DNA from: Coturnix japonica
Lineage: Eukaryota; Chordata; Aves; Galliformes; Phasianidae
NCBI RefSeq assembly: GCF_001577835.2
Contig: NC_029521.1
Coordinates: forward strand, 1,708,398-1,772,397
Direction: 5' to 3'
Length of the DNA stretch: 64,000 bases
The notes beneath the pieces were generated by a model. That model was not told the DNA's origin. It saw only the letters and a list, made by a program, of their open reading frames with translations, and did not search any database. A program made the translations under genes and the position numbers. Shown here piece by piece: positions 1 to 53,900 of this stretch; position 1 is the first letter of the stretch; every line of letters starts with the position of its first letter.

Positions 1-3000
1 ATTCACAATTCCTGTAAGCAGATGTAAATCCAACAGCTTTGTCGGGATTAAGATCTTACAGTTCCAGTAGCAGAATCAATTCTGTGACTGTATAAACTAA
101 ATCAAGTCTGATGTCTTTTTACAATAAGCCAGCTTGTATAATGTTCTGATCTTCAGGAGTAGTAGTTTTTCTAGCATTGGTTAATAGCCAGAATTAGTTT
201 TATATCCTCTGTTATAATATTTTGTTGTATGCTTACATAAAGGATATAACTATATAGACCTTCTGAAGTTTCTACTTATTGTCTACCTACTTCGTTGCGT
301 TAAAACTGGGTCATGATTCAGGAAGTGATTCACAGGGCAAACCATATTTTATAATGAACTGCAAGATAAAATCACGTTTGTACCTATTCAAAGAGATTTG
401 ACTGTCTTAGCTTCTTTTAATGCTAATAACATCTGACCTTTATGGTAATGTGCAAAAAGAGAGAACCTTTTATTGAATACTACTATAATATCTTAGGATA
501 TTGTATTAAGAAAATTCAAATGCTCTAATCCATTTGGGCAGACTATTTTTTTTTTTTTTTTTGAGTAATGTCAATTTGAGGTAACGTTCTTAAGGACGCA
601 TGTTATTTCAGCACATATGTACCAGATGGAAGAATTAAATGAAGAAGAGGTATAATAACTACTTATTAACATTGTTAAGTATGTAGTTCAGCAATATGTG
701 TGAGTCAAACATCACATTTAGGTTTATGAAGGGCTCATAATTAGTGATGCTCTGTGTTTTGCACTTCCATGCTGAATGGCTCATATGTCCCAGATACTCA
801 TCTGCAATACGATTGCAATTTAAAGGAAAAAGGCCTGCTGCGGTGAATACAGAGCTGGAACTATTCCAATGTATTGCATTAATCTAGTTCAATTTAGAGG
901 AGCATATTTCACATCTAGGGTTGTTAATTCACCAAGCTCCATTTCCTGCCATAATCATCTGCCACAAAGACATTAATACATTGTATTAATGCCATGTGTT
1001 GTTACTATGAATTCTGTGGCCTAGGCTCTAGAGGAAATAGCATATCCATACATATACTTCTAAACTGTTGTAATATAAATATAAAACATTTCAGGTAGAG
1101 CATTTAAAGAACTGAAGATGAATTTTTAGGGTCTATTTTTCTAAAGCTCTGCTCCACCATGTAGTGCTGAAATTTGTGCCCGACTGAGTCCTTAAGCAAG
1201 TGAAAAGTCTGCCTATGCTGGGGGCATGAGAAATATAAATGCTCTCGTTAAAAGTAATAAATCTGGTTTGGGAGCATGATATAATGGCAAATCACAGATG
1301 CAGTGAGTCTACAGCATATATAAGCATGTGTCATGTTTATGAACCCTTTGCAGTCTTGCTTGAAGAACACATCCATTCTGTCTTTAGTTGAAGATTGACT
1401 ATAAGAGCTTATATAGTGCAGTGCTGAAACAGAGATGTGTGTCACATGAAAAGTACTGACATTGGTGGTATTGCCTGGCAATGCTTTTTTTTCTTGCTCT
1501 ATGTTGTACCGGAGCTGCTGTGAAAATGATACCTCCTATTTTATTAAGTTGGTCCTTGATATCAGAGCTGGATATTGGTGGCATGACAGTAGAGTTTGAA
1601 CCTTCCCACCAGTATTCCGTTACAATTTGTTGCTCTGTGACAGATGGCAGCAGAGGGGCAGGCTGACAGATCTGAGAATGACATAGAAGTATGTATGAAG
1701 AACAAGTGTGGAATTTAATTCCTCTATGTGGAAAAATGGCATCCACTGGCATTTGTTGATGGTTGGTGAACATTTATGGAGACCAAACACTGGATGCAAG
1801 TGCAGTGAAGCATTGGGTGGTATATTTCAGCTGTGATGACAATGAAATGAGAGGCCAGACATGTTCTAGATGGGCATTCAAAGCTGTCATGTCATGAAAT
1901 GAAGAGCACCCTGAAAAACTCATCCACATGAATTTCTGGATTACAACCAGGGAGTTTTTTTGTTTTTTTTTTTTAAATTGAATTGAATATCAGGTTCTTT
2001 GTATTGCAAATGATGCAGACAACACTGGAGTTGGACAAAATCTGTACCAGATGGCTCCCACAGATGCTTACACTGGAACAAAAGGATATTGCATGTAAGT
2101 TTGTCAAGACCTACTGAGCTAATACAAGGCTGAAGATGCCTCTTTCTTGGATCACATCATTACCAGTGATGAGACATGGTGTCACCACTACAAGCTGAAG
2201 TCAAAATGGCAGTCCATGGAGTGGTGACATGAACTCCCCACTGAAGAAAAAGTTCATTACTTGACCTTCAACCAGCAAAGTCATGTGTGCTGTTTCAGTG
2301 TGGGAAAGGCAGCATGATCTTTCTGAATTTCTTGGGGCCAGACAAACCATCAATTCTGAATGTTACATCCCAGCGCTAACTAAGCTGAAGTCTCAGGCTG
2401 GAGGAGAAGACACCCTTTCTCTTGCAATGCAGAAATACTGAGGCCCATACCAGTTTGAGGACTGTCGAAGAAACTGCCAGTCTTGGCTGGACTGCCCTAG
2501 CTCACTCACGGTGCCAAACCCAAACTACACATTCTGGCTTTCACTTGCTCAGTTTGGTGGAAGGTGGACTGCTCTTGTTCATCACTGGGAAAAGTTTGTA
2601 CTTAATAGTTGTGACTCTGTTAAGAACAGCATTTTGTAGCTAAGAATTTGCTCTCTCAAGTAATGTTATTGTATTCTTTGTATCTGTTGTAGTTTCTGTG
2701 ATAATAAATAGGAGGCATTACTTTAGGATCTAACTTCATATGTAGGGTATCAGATACACTTCTGGCTTTTTCATCATTCCTCTTCTGCTTTCCAATTGCA
2801 AAACCAACTCCCCTGTTTATTTCCTTTGCAAAATGCAAGATTCTCAGAGAATTGGAGCCTGAGCCAGAGGAACAGCTTATACAGCAGGTGCCTGTTCCCA
2901 AAGCTTTGTAGCACTGAGTTATGGCCCGTATCTTTTGAGTCTTTCCTCAATTTTTGTTAATATCCTGCCTGAGAAAATCTGTATGTGGAGTAGCATATTA

Positions 3001-3888
3001 AAGGAGTTGCAAATAATCACTTGATTCAGTAATAGACCTTGTGTTTTCAGAAGTTGTGTAGTCAAGTCAGTACACATTGTTCCCTCAAAGTGTATTTCTA
3101 AAGTTCTATCACTACTTGAACTGTGCCATGTGGAAATTATATACACAGAAAAAGACATTAATTTGACATGTGCTACAGAGTTTTGTAGCTTTGGCTTTGG
3201 ATGTGAAAAGTCAGAATTTCCTGTTGGAAATCACTGTGCAAGGTGATCAGAGATATTGGAAAAGCCTGATGTACATTCTGCTGCTCAAGTTTCTTAGGCA
3301 GAAAATATGGAAGTAAGTCTTGAATACAAGTCAAGTTAACTTTTCTTGGCTAAAACTAGGCAATGAATCCAGAGTTAACAGCAGCTGGAATTTTAATTCA
3401 GACTAAGAATAATGAACTCTGGAAAGGAGAAAAAAAGAAGAAAAATAGAAGCCTATTACAGTAGTTACATAATGCAATGCATTTTCTGTTTTTAAGTGCA
3501 ACCTTAAAATACACTGGCCCCAAACTATAATGAAACAAAGTGTAACACAGTACTAACATGAGGCTGTTTTTATAAGAAATAATACTGGTTAGAATGTTTG
3601 GAGAACTAAGTCTCCTTTGTCATCATGGTATCCTTTATATCGTCACAGAAGTCTGTGGCTAAGGAATCATGAACAAATATTTCCAAGCATTTTCACAGTG
3701 CTTTAAATGTAAGGGTTTGAACAATTTCACAGTTATTGTGAGTGAAATCCTTCTTAATTCATCTGATGTTCTATGTATTTGTTCTTCCATTTTGAGTTGT
3801 TGTTAGTTTGGAAGAGAAGCTGTAAGACCTGAGAGAAGATGAAAGCTGCCACACGTTGTTTCACAATATTTCACTTTCTGCATTGCAG
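1..3888 (+). other. LDB3: LDB3 intron (3' part) with mariner insertion
   Basis: This is AT-rich intronic sequence upstream of the first visible LDB3 exon. It ends in a usable polypyrimidine tract and acceptor (tttctgcattgcag). A degraded mariner transposon occupies about 1515-2735. No PDZ- or ZM-like coding stretch with splice sites was recognised here, so the cardiac and skeletal ZM exons should be further upstream. Confidence 0.7.
1515..2735 (+). mobile_element. Degraded mariner DNA transposon (Galluhop-like)
   Basis: This is a roughly 1.2 kb mariner copy in + orientation. The 3' terminal inverted repeat is clear at about 2664-2734; read on the minus strand it contains taaagtaatgcctcctattt. 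A diverged 5' counterpart (atgatacctcctatttta) lies at 1526-1543. Between them are recognisable transposase fragments: the N-terminal region near 1640-1800, a block near 2156-2192 reading ITSDETWCHHY (first catalytic Asp of the D,D34D triad kept), and a C-terminal block near 2422-2560 with ASLGWTALAHS. The usual HDNARPH and SDFHLF motifs have become CRNTEAH and SGFHLL, so the second and third catalytic Asp are lost. Several stops and a T-rich patch near 1954-1973 also interrupt it. It is inactive. The family assignment is from memory of the Galluhop sequence. Confidence 0.85.
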
Positions 3889-43473
<39,585 letters not shown>

Positions 43474-45426
43474 AAAATGAGCTGGAAGTCAGTAATGCTG
43501 GGGAAACCTGATGACTAAATAAGCGATTATAAAGTTGATAACCATGGCTAGCATTTGTCTTGGTAAAAGCTATAAAGTTGATATTTCTAAAGTTTCGTTT
43601 TAACCTCGTTTCTTATAAGCAGAACATGCTTTTGCGTGGTTCACACAAAAAGAATAATCAAAACCAAATTAAAAACTCCATTTAAAAACAGATTATTAGT
43701 GAAGCAGTTTGGAGAAATATTGATTAAAACCTGTGATTGAAAATGTAATGTATAAATAACATTTAAACTGCCCGCTGCAGTTTTACTGCTTAGACCACAC
43801 ACTAGTGTTTAAGAATAACAGGAAAAGTCCTGTTATTGTAATTGTAATAACTCGCTCTCCTATAATAGCTCATTTTCTTTCATAAAAAGAATGAGTAAGT
43901 GCTATACGAACAATAATCAGTAGAACCAAAGGGCACAGCTTTCAAAGGGAAATAAATAGGTTAGGGTTTCCTCTGTGAAAAGTGTGTGCTATTCCTTTAT
44001 GTTGTGGTGCTACCTCATAGCATCAAATATTTTAGATTCTTTCCAAAGAAGTTGTTTGCCTTGAATCCATGTGTAGCTGGGAAGTTTAGGAGACAATGAG
44101 TAGCTTAGTTTGAGAATGGACTGGAAATGGAATTAACTCCTTCCACACCCAGTAAGTTAGAGGAAAGCATGTTGGGTCGACTTCGCTAGTGAATTTGGCT
44201 TATACATGAGCAGTAGATACCTCACTTTCAAATCTTAATGGAAAAGACTAACTGTCTTTGTCTGGCCTGCTCTTAAATAGAATGGAATCAGGCTGGCTGG
44301 AAAGGAACTGCGGTCATTAATTCAAAACCAGTTTGCCTTTCCTCTTGTGGAAAAACAAATATTGAATGTTACTTTGGTTTGTAATGTCCATTGATATAAG
44401 TGGGAGGTAGGAACCCATTTCTGGCTATTTAACACTGATTAACGATGAAGACGCATTTCTACGTAGTACAGATTGAGAGTGGGAGATACCTTGCAGAAGT
44501 AGCCAAATCTATCCCACGTACACAGAAAAAAGGCACCTTTATTACTCCTGTAGAACATAATCCATCAGTGTTTTATCAGCGTAAATGAATACTGATAAAA
44601 ATTCATTGGGCAGCAAAACCCCACAGACAGATGCTTGTTATTATTTTCCTTAGTTTAAATATAACACATTCTAAACTGTAGCACTTGCCATTGTAAGACA
44701 GTAGGCCCTGGCATTTAATCATAGTCCTATTTTAAAATATTTCATCAAAAACTTCAAAGTTGCTCAAACGTTTATAGAACTGTTCTTTGTGTTTGGTTGG
44801 GTTGGTTTCTTGAAAGCAATACTCGTAGTTCTAGCAACAATGTTGAATTCCTAATTTTAAATACCTATTTGTATTGGAGGCAGCAGTTGTGTTGAATAGA
44901 AAATGGAGTTAAAGTGGAAAGTTGAATCACTATTCAAGTTCTATTAATTTGCTTCAGTGGAAATTATGGTTGTGTATCAACGGCTTGCAGTACTGAGAGT
45001 ATTTAATTAGTATTGCTGAGGGTGAGAATGAGTTCTGTGAGCCACATTCTGGTGCTATCTGCACACTGCTGTACTTTGTGTTTTGAGTAACCAGGAATGA
45101 CTTGGCGTTGTCTGTCTTTTCCCTCCTGTTGGTAATGCCAGTTCTAAGAAAGTAGGTGTGTCTCTTTAGTGATGAAATGTTATCCAAAGCTGTGGGGAGA
45201 AGTAGGAGGAGGAGGAGGAAAGAAAAGAAACGGGGGGTTATAATATGTGAATTAAATTAGCTGCAGGCAGTCCTCAATCTTGGAAGAAAATAACAACCTA
45301 ACTGCCTGTGGCAGTTCTGACATGTATGACCTGTGTTTATTCAGCAGGTATCTGATCTGAGTGCTTACAGGGTCAGATTTTGAATGCATTAGTTATTCTG
45401 TAATGCTACTACATTATATGCAAAGC

Positions 45427-45427
45427 C

Positions 45428-45460
<33 letters not shown>

Positions 45461-45476
45461 CTTTTTTTTTCCTATA
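45427..45476 (+). repeat. LDB3: CTTTT-rich pyrimidine tract in 3' UTR
   Basis: About 50 nt of CTTTT units and T runs ending in cctatag, so it looks like a strong 3' splice acceptor on the + strand. Most likely a simple repeat. Confidence 0.7.
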
Positions 45477-47911
45477 GGAAACAAATTTTCTGTTTTCAGT
45501 CAGTGCTGGGCTGAAGTAAATCTGGTTCCATTAATTACACAACCCAGGTATTTGGCTCATAATATTCTCCAGAGGAATAAATTATAATCATGGAAGTTAA
45601 ATACATTTTTACCCATGTTTGACTTCATTAAATACCTTTTTATAGCAGTGAGACAATTCTATATTTCCTTTTAATTTGGGAATGCATTGAAGGTGCTCCT
45701 TGGGCAGACTTCCATGTTACCCACTGCCTGGGACTGGTCTCTTACTGTCAACATCAAACTCTTGAAATGGGGAGTCTGGTTCCTTGGCACGACACAAAGT
45801 CAGAGCATATTGACACCTCAGGAGAATGTCATGAGCTAATCCATGTGTGTATGTGTGTCTCTCTCTCCCTCTCCACCTTCTCTGTCCCTATAAGCTCCCT
45901 CTTTGCTGGTACTGTGAAGGATACAGCATTTTAGGAAATGGTCAGAGAGGAACGGCTGCAGCTTAAGCAGGGGTGTGCAGTGCGTACAGAGCTGGGGCTG
46001 CTTCTTTCTTCTCTGTATTCACAAGGGACCCCCAGTCTTTGCAGTTGGGACTTCCCATCAGGAACTCAGGTGGACAAGTATAGGATGCAGGAGGACTTCC
46101 ATCAGGGGTCTCAGTGTGGGCAGGAGGAGGTTTGGATCAAAAAGGGCAGAGCGCCTGCAGCAGACAGGATGTGTGGGGCTTGAGGGCCTCTGGTATTGTG
46201 TAGAAGGGTGAAGCACTGAGGAGGCAGAGGAAGCCAGGGCTGGAGGAAGGGGAAGAGCTAGGTAAGGCCAGTTGCACTAAGTTGATATATTAGATACTTG
46301 GGTTGGGGCAGAGGGGGGAAGGGGGAATAGCCAGCATGACTTGCTATGGTTGAGGAAAGGGCTTGGTGCAAGAAGTTGGGGTACAAAGAGCTCACGATAG
46401 TCCCAAGATACAGTATGAATGTATAAAGATGGAGTGAGCAAGGAAGATCCAGGATCCTATCTAGCACAAGTCAGCACTGCAGAAGGGTGAATGCAGTGTA
46501 TGTCGGGTGTAGCTGAGCTAGCTTGTGCAGTGGTGACTGTGATAACGCAGCAGTAGAGATTTCAGTGGGAGCTGTGCTAACTTGATGGGGTCCTGAAAAT
46601 TTCCTTGGACAGGTAACCTGCACTGTAACACGTGCCCTGACTCCAGCTGGTGTCTGAGCAAGTGAGATTAAAACTTGTTTACATATCAGTTTATGAGGTA
46701 CAGTGATATCTCTGAGTGAAGAACAGAGATACCCTGAGGATTAACATGTAATAAATTTCCTGTTTTGACTTGTGCTGCTTCATAATATGGTCCAAAAATA
46801 GAGAATCCACTTATCTGCCCTTACATAATTTTTGCACATATCTGAACCAGAAATTTGTGAGTAGTAATGTATAATTTTGACTTTCACAGGGATAGAATCC
46901 CATGTAACTGCTGATGCTCTCCTGCCACGTCGCCTTTCTGACGTGGAGGAAAAGATTCATAGTTATATAATTCAGAACAGGGCCCTTCAACTATCACCAA
47001 ACATAAATGATATACAAAAATAGTGTTTGCAGGATGAATGATGTGCACTTGTTTATGTTTTATGTCTTGAAACAGATGCCTGGGATAAATCCTAAGTTCC
47101 TCTAAATATTTGTATTAATTAACATGGGACTTTACATAATAAAAGGAAGATCCTGTACCTCTGAATGACCAAATGAGAATACCGGTATTTTATCTAATAA
47201 GGTGTTCAGCATCTTTTCAGTCAAAGCCTCCCAAAATGACCTTAATGCTTTTTCTCTTTTTCTGCTCTTTTTGCTTAAGAGATTAAAGATTACCAAAGAA
47301 GGCTTTGCTTTTATTATCTGAATAGAAAACCACTGATCTGACTTATTTATGCTAAGTTAATCTGTAATGTACTGGATTCACACATTGCCATTTTAAACAA
47401 GGAGAAACATTTTACTTTGGTCCTTCAGTGGTCAGAGCTTTGGGTGAAAGATTTTCTTAAAGACATATTTATGTTTAATAATGTGAACATCCACAGCACC
47501 GAACGCACCCATCAGTGTCTAATGCTGGGCATGCTAATGTTTGTTTGTAGTACTTGTCTCCAGGTAGCAGGTATGAATTTGTTTAGTATTTACAAACATC
47601 AGAATTTGAAACTGAGTGATTTCTTGTCTGCAGTGATCATAGGAGTCTAGGTTTTATAATATATTTACATGTTGACTTGATGCCACAAGTGCCCTTGCTT
47701 TTAGATACATATTTTTCTGTGCAGCATGGTTTATGAGGTGTGAGTAACTGTACCTTGCATGGATTACCTGTGCCAACATGGATAAAACAGTCTAGTAATA
47801 AAATGAATGTACAAATACATTTAAAGCTTTACGATTTGGACACATTTGTTAATATGGTGTGTGAACAGCTGACAGCGTACACAAGCTTGTATTCTCTACT
47901 TCAAACCTGAA

Positions 47912-47917
47912 AATAAA
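47912..47917 (+). terminator. LDB3: Distal poly(A) signal, LDB3 long isoform
   Basis: Canonical AATAAA, preceded 115 nt upstream by another (47797-47802). The following sequence is moderately GT-rich. The choice of signal is inferred. Confidence 0.45.
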
Positions 47918-47935
47918 ATGGAAAGCATTGGTTTC

Positions 47936-50900
47936 AGCCTCAGTGCGTATCAGTCTTGAATGTTTTATTAACCAAATTGTGCTCTTCTAAACAAACATTA
48001 GTATGCTTAAAAGATGTAGTGTACCGACAGTACATGTTGTGACTTAGCAAGACTTGTATACTGATAGACCTTATTGTGTCAACAAATACTGTTTACAGTG
48101 AGTTTTCAAGGAATGGGTAAATTCTGTCTTGGGTTACATGGATGAACCTGAGAACGAAGTTCGATTGCATGGTGGATGTTCTTGTGTTTCTTAGCAGAAG
48201 TGACTTTAAATAACACACAAAGTGTTTTAAATGTTCTCATTGAACTCTAGTGCCAAAAAAAAACCTCACAAATGAAAGGGTATCTTCATATAGCAGCGTG
48301 ACTTATTAAAACAGCCGTTTAGTGCATTCCTCACCCCTCAGGCATGCAGTGTTTTTAAAGATGCAACTAATTATATTAAACATAATGTAGAATTCAGATA
48401 GTAAATGGACAAACTTGGCTTTAGATGGCATTACAAAGTACGGTATCAGGAACTGTGAATTTGTGAACTTTGATTTTATTTTACAGCCCTAATTTGTTCA
48501 CAGTGTGCATAAGGAAAAACACCATTCAGAAGCACAATCAGAACGTACGCAGATTGCTTTTAATTTTGAATTGCTCTTTTTCCAGATTGCCTGTGCTGAC
48601 CTTTAAACTTTGCACCAGACAGTTGTACCGTGATCCCCGGGGAGCTGAGCGGTACAAAGGGGAGGCGCTGGAGGTATAACGCTCTGCCACTTAATAGGGT
48701 GCAAAAAGTGAACAGAGCAAAGTTCATTAGAGAAACACACGGTGCAAAACAGCTTGACAAGTGTTGCATTAAGAGGTTCTTAATAGAAGAGAGATTATGA
48801 TTTGCTCTGGATAAAATGGTGATTTCAAGATCATTTCAGCTTTGGCGTTGCTTTTTCCCCTAATTGTGAATCTTAAATTCTGCCAGTTTCTGTTGATTAA
48901 AAAAAGAAAGGAATGTGTGAATAAGATTGCCGAAGCCATTATTGAGTACACAAAGAAATGCTTTGTTCTCTCAGCCAAATCGCAGTTATAGATGAGATTC
49001 AGATGATACTCAGGCACAGATTTTGTGCTTGATGCATGTAAAACGTGACTTAGCTGTTAAAAATACAGTTTCTTCTCCCTTAGGAAGATGTTATCAAAAT
49101 AGAGCAGTAACCAATGTGTGTTGTATCAATAAGCAATGTTGGGCTGATGTGCAAGATTTTTTTTGTGTGTAAAAAGAATAACCTGAATTATTTTTTTCAT
49201 TTAAAAAAAAAAAAAATAGCCTTTTGAACAAAATTTGTTTTCTCCTTTAAAAGTTCACACACTTCAGCTGCGAGGAAGTATGCATAAGATTAATGATTTA
49301 ATTACTTCAGAATTCAGATTACTTTCATTAATGACAGAGAAGTTAAGGAAACTGCTTTGGCTTAGTTTTGCCATGTGCAGTGTTAATGAAACGGAGCGCC
49401 AGTCTTTCTGAGTTGGTCATGTTTTCAGTTGAATACAGTGCTTTCAATATCTGTGGAATGAATACACGTGGCTACCAGAAAGCCAGGAAGCTTGCTGTTC
49501 TTTTGGAACAAAAAAAAATCCAGATGCCCTGGATTTTTAGGGAGCTTAATAAATATCTATATTCATAGTCTCAGAAATTCTTATTTAAGAAGTTATTATT
49601 TACAGGATTTATTAATTTTTAGATATAATAATACATAGACTGCAAAGACAATGATGGGACCAAGTTTTAGCTTGGTTTAAAGAAACCTTAGTCGTGATGA
49701 ATGCATGTATGAACATGTGCATGGATTTGAACAGGAAACCACTCAGAACTGAAGTTCTGATTCCCTTTAACTGGGTCCATTTTATACCCATGGTATTTCA
49801 GCCTAAATTCTTGGAGACGTAGTCCATTTACAATAGAATCATAGAGTCATAGTATTGCTCAGGTTGGAAAAGATCTTAAAGATCATAGAGTCCAACCACA
49901 ACCTAACCATGCTACCCTAACTCTAACAACCCTCTGCTAAATCATGTCCCTGAGCACCACATCCACCTCCCGGGGGAGCCTATTCCAGTGCTTAACAGCT
50001 CTTTCTGTAAAGTTTTTCCTGATATCCAACCTAAACCTCCGCTGGCACAACTTAAGGCCATTATGATAGTGTAATAAGCATTAAATTGAATGTACTCAGA
50101 GGCTTTGTCTCTGTTATCAGGCATTTGTGATTTCTCTACATTTGTCATAGTATGGAACATGTGGGAACATAAAAAAAGCCCAACACTTCAGACAAAACAT
50201 TGTTTCTGTGTTATAAACATAGACCAAACATATTCTTTCCCAGCCAGGTACTGTTCTGCAGTACCTAATGCCACTAGCAGGTCTACATCTTCCATAACCT
50301 ATTTTCTTCCTGGATATTCCTCCCTGCGCTGATTCTGAGGATGTTATAAATTTACCTGTGCTTTCTGCACATGGGGAAGCCTGAACTGAGTTATGGTTAC
50401 ACATGCTTGTAAGCTATGTAATAATGTGGGGTAGGAAGCAAAATAATGTGCTGTGAAGCTAGTGTGGGTGTACTCAGCCTACTACATTCTAGAAAAGATG
50501 GATTTACTGAGATTCACTGTGTATACACAATATATATATAGTATTTACTGAAAGTTACTGTTCTACTGGATATGTGTTAAGTAATGTCTGTGCTGCACTC
50601 CATATGCTTCTGGGCACAAAGTCCTTGCAAGAAATGCGGTGGCCCTTGTCAAAGAGGTTGAGGTTTTAGCTATCGCATCAAACATAACATACCTGAATCT
50701 GAACACTTCTGGAATACTGACAGAGCACAGTTAGCCTTTGAGACTGTATTCCCAGTGCCAGCTGCTGCAGGGAGAAGAGCAGAACAGAGCTGTAATTTAT
50801 GTGGATTATGATTCTCTGCCATCTGTATTATGTACACCAGTTTCTGGAATGGCAGCTTGTGTGAATTGCCTTTGTTCTGTTACTCTGTTGTGACCCCATG

Positions 50901-53900
50901 AGCCTGAATAAAAATTTGCAAATATTTGATTTGGCAGAATTTATTAGTGCTCATGTAGGAGGATTCTACTTGTCCCTTTCTCCCCATCACACTTCTTCAG
51001 CTTTTTGTTGCACATCTTATGGATTTGAAAGAGTTTGGTGTTGTAATTACACGTATGCACACAACATAAAGGTTAAGGTTAGGAGGAGCATCCTAATAGC
51101 TTCAATTAATCAAAGCAAATATAAAGCACACAACTCACCTTTTCTAGACTTATCTGGCTGTTGGCTGATGGAGATTTCATTGAATTCCTAACATGTCACA
51201 GAACCTGTTGTCTGTTGTCTACGGTAAGATTTTATGCAGCCTGCTAAAGAACAGTGAAGTCTTCTACTTTCCTCTGATCTAATGTCATTAAAAATAATAA
51301 TAATAATAGAACAATCCTTAAGTCAAATATTTATTTTAGACTTTTCATGAATAAGTTCAACTACTTAGAAGTGAGCAATTGTTATCAAGATAATCTAAAT
51401 GTAGGAGTGTGAAAATGTAGAGAAAGTACCATTAGCATTATAATTGACCACAGAATTTACCCTTCCTTTATTCATCACAGGAAAAGTCATTGTAAGTTTA
51501 TTAATGGTGAAAGGTTCGGTCATAGACCTTCCTAAGGAAATAGGAGCAGTGTATCAGGATATCCTTCTTCCGCCCCAGAGTACCAATACTTTCAATTTTA
51601 TATACAACGGAAGTAATTAATTGTAACACAAAGAAGCACAGCTGTGTTTCCTGATGGTCACACATGCAATAGCTGCTATTGTTAGCATTTTGAATATGTA
51701 CACCGAGAACTGTTTGACTGCTTTGAAAACTATATACTTTGGGCAGCCCCTTTTGAATTTATTGTAGCATTTTAATACGTGACTATCTTAGACCTGATCC
51801 TGCATCCCTAATCAGGTAATTTTTGCTGATGTCAGTGGGAGTTTAAACTGAATTAGATATAGTTGCCAAATCCAGAGATTTGCAGGCAAAGGCCATTTCT
51901 CATTGGAAGCAATAGAAGTTTGATTATTTATCAGGACTTGCTTTCAGTTGTGTGTGTTTTTTGAACTTACTCAAGTTCCAGTACATACTCAATTATCTTT
52001 AAGACAGAGGGGGAAAAGATTTCTTACTATGCCCTTACTTCATTACACATTGACTACTGTAACTGAAATATGAGTGTATCCTTTTCTTTTAGATTAAATA
52101 GACCCATATTATATTGTTTGTGCTTGAGGACAAGAAAAGAGATGAATATTTTGCTGCATTTCTTATTTCACAGCAATGCATCCGCGGTTAAAGATATGAT
52201 TTCTCTGAGGAAGAAAAAAAAAAAAAGAAAGAAAACAAGAGGATTTGATTAATTAAAATTATTCGGTTCATTTGTCTTGTATGGGATTCAGATCCATTTT
52301 GTTCTAACAGCCTTGGAAGAACACTGCATCTTCCGTCTTGTAAATGTCCCTCTTTATAAATCCTGACAGTGCCAACCAGAGCTGCCAGCAACAAAGCTGT
52401 CTGAACTCCTCTTGAGGATAAAGCTATTACACATATCGACAGATTTTTTTGGTCTGTATTATGAAGAGTTCTCTTTGTTTAGCAGCAGACTGGAAAACGT
52501 TTCCTATTTCAGCATTCAGTTTCTCTTGCTGAAAAGGACAGTCAGTTGTCAAGAAGTGAGCTACTTGTTAGAAAGGTTGGAAGGGATGAAGCCCCCACCA
52601 TCAAGGAGGAGAAAAGTTAATATGATGTGGTTTGGGATCTAAGGATTACCCAAGCTTGTAAAAGTAACTAATAAATCTCACTTGTAATAAAAAGTGGAGG
52701 AACAGAAATAGATGTTAGCTAAGAGCGAAGCTGATAATTAAAACTTCCTTGTAGATCATTTAGCACTGCAGAATGACAGTTCATTCAAACTATCAATTTT
52801 AAAACAGTCCAACCCCAAACGCTTAATCTTGTTAGAGCAAATGGAAACTTCACAGATTTTATTTGCATGCATCTAGGAAATTGTATTACTATGCATCCAG
52901 CAAACTGATGTGAACAAAACGCCCAGGTGAAGCTCCTGCTGAGCCTACAGATACTCTTTTTCTATAAGACTTTTAATGTTCTTGCTACCCTGCGTTGGCT
53001 TTAATATACATATATGCATATTTGAAATACCTCTTGCATTCATAAGGAAAGTTGTCACAGAGTTTATTAGGATCTGGTAAAAAGAGGGGAATGTGCTTTT
53101 TGTACACAGGAGTCCATTCAAAATAGGAGTGTGAAAAGCTCAACAAGGCATGGAAAGAAAAACCAGACAAACAACAAAGCAAAAGCAAACAGAAAAGGCA
53201 ATAGGAAATTCAATTCTCAATTGGCAAAATGTCTCCTAAAGCACTTGTGAAGTCAGGCATAGTTCTCATGTTCCTACAGCCCTTGGCAAGTTACAGTTGT
53301 GGTCTCTTCTACATGGCTTACTTAGGAATCTGTTCAGCTCCTGCAGCAGCTGCCTAAGTCATATCACAGGTACAGGTAGTCCTTATATCCTCCTTCCTCG
53401 CTGTTTTGTAGCACAAGACTAAAGAACCTGGACTGCAGAAACCAAGAAATAACACCAGAACACATCGAGTGCTGCAGCTGCAGGAATGGTTTCCTGTTTC
53501 CTCCTGCCTGTGTTCTGCACATTGAGCTGCTCTTCTTTGGAGTCTCTCCACAGCACTCTGCAGTCCTGCACCAAGACCAAAGGGAAGAAAAATCTACAAA
53601 GATTAAGTCCTATCAGATGGATGATTTTCTACCTCTACATGCCTCTCCTAAACATAACTTTAGGATTCGCAGTTCCCAGTGATTCCAAAAACTAGTAAGA
53701 AATTCCTGGACAGGGAATGACAAAAGAAAGCAGCTGCAAGACTACCCAATTCATGATTTAATATCTTTTTAATACATCTCTCTTCATCGTGACAGTCTTG
53801 AACTGCTCTTTCTGTATTTCATGCTAGGCTCCTGCACTCCATCTTGGTCAAGTGGAGAATTAACCTAAGTTTACTTTCAAATTTAGCCTATGGTGTCACT

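Larger units (their letters stand above)
43474..47935 (+). other. LDB3: LDB3 3' UTR (inferred extent)
   Basis: Non-coding sequence after the stop. Canonical AATAAA signals lie at 47138-47143, 47797-47802 and 47912-47917. The last cluster, with no gene between, suggests a UTR of about 4.4 kb, though earlier ends are possible. A long pyrimidine tract lies at 45427-45476. Open frames inside (for example 45938-46211) show no coding support. Confidence 0.5.
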
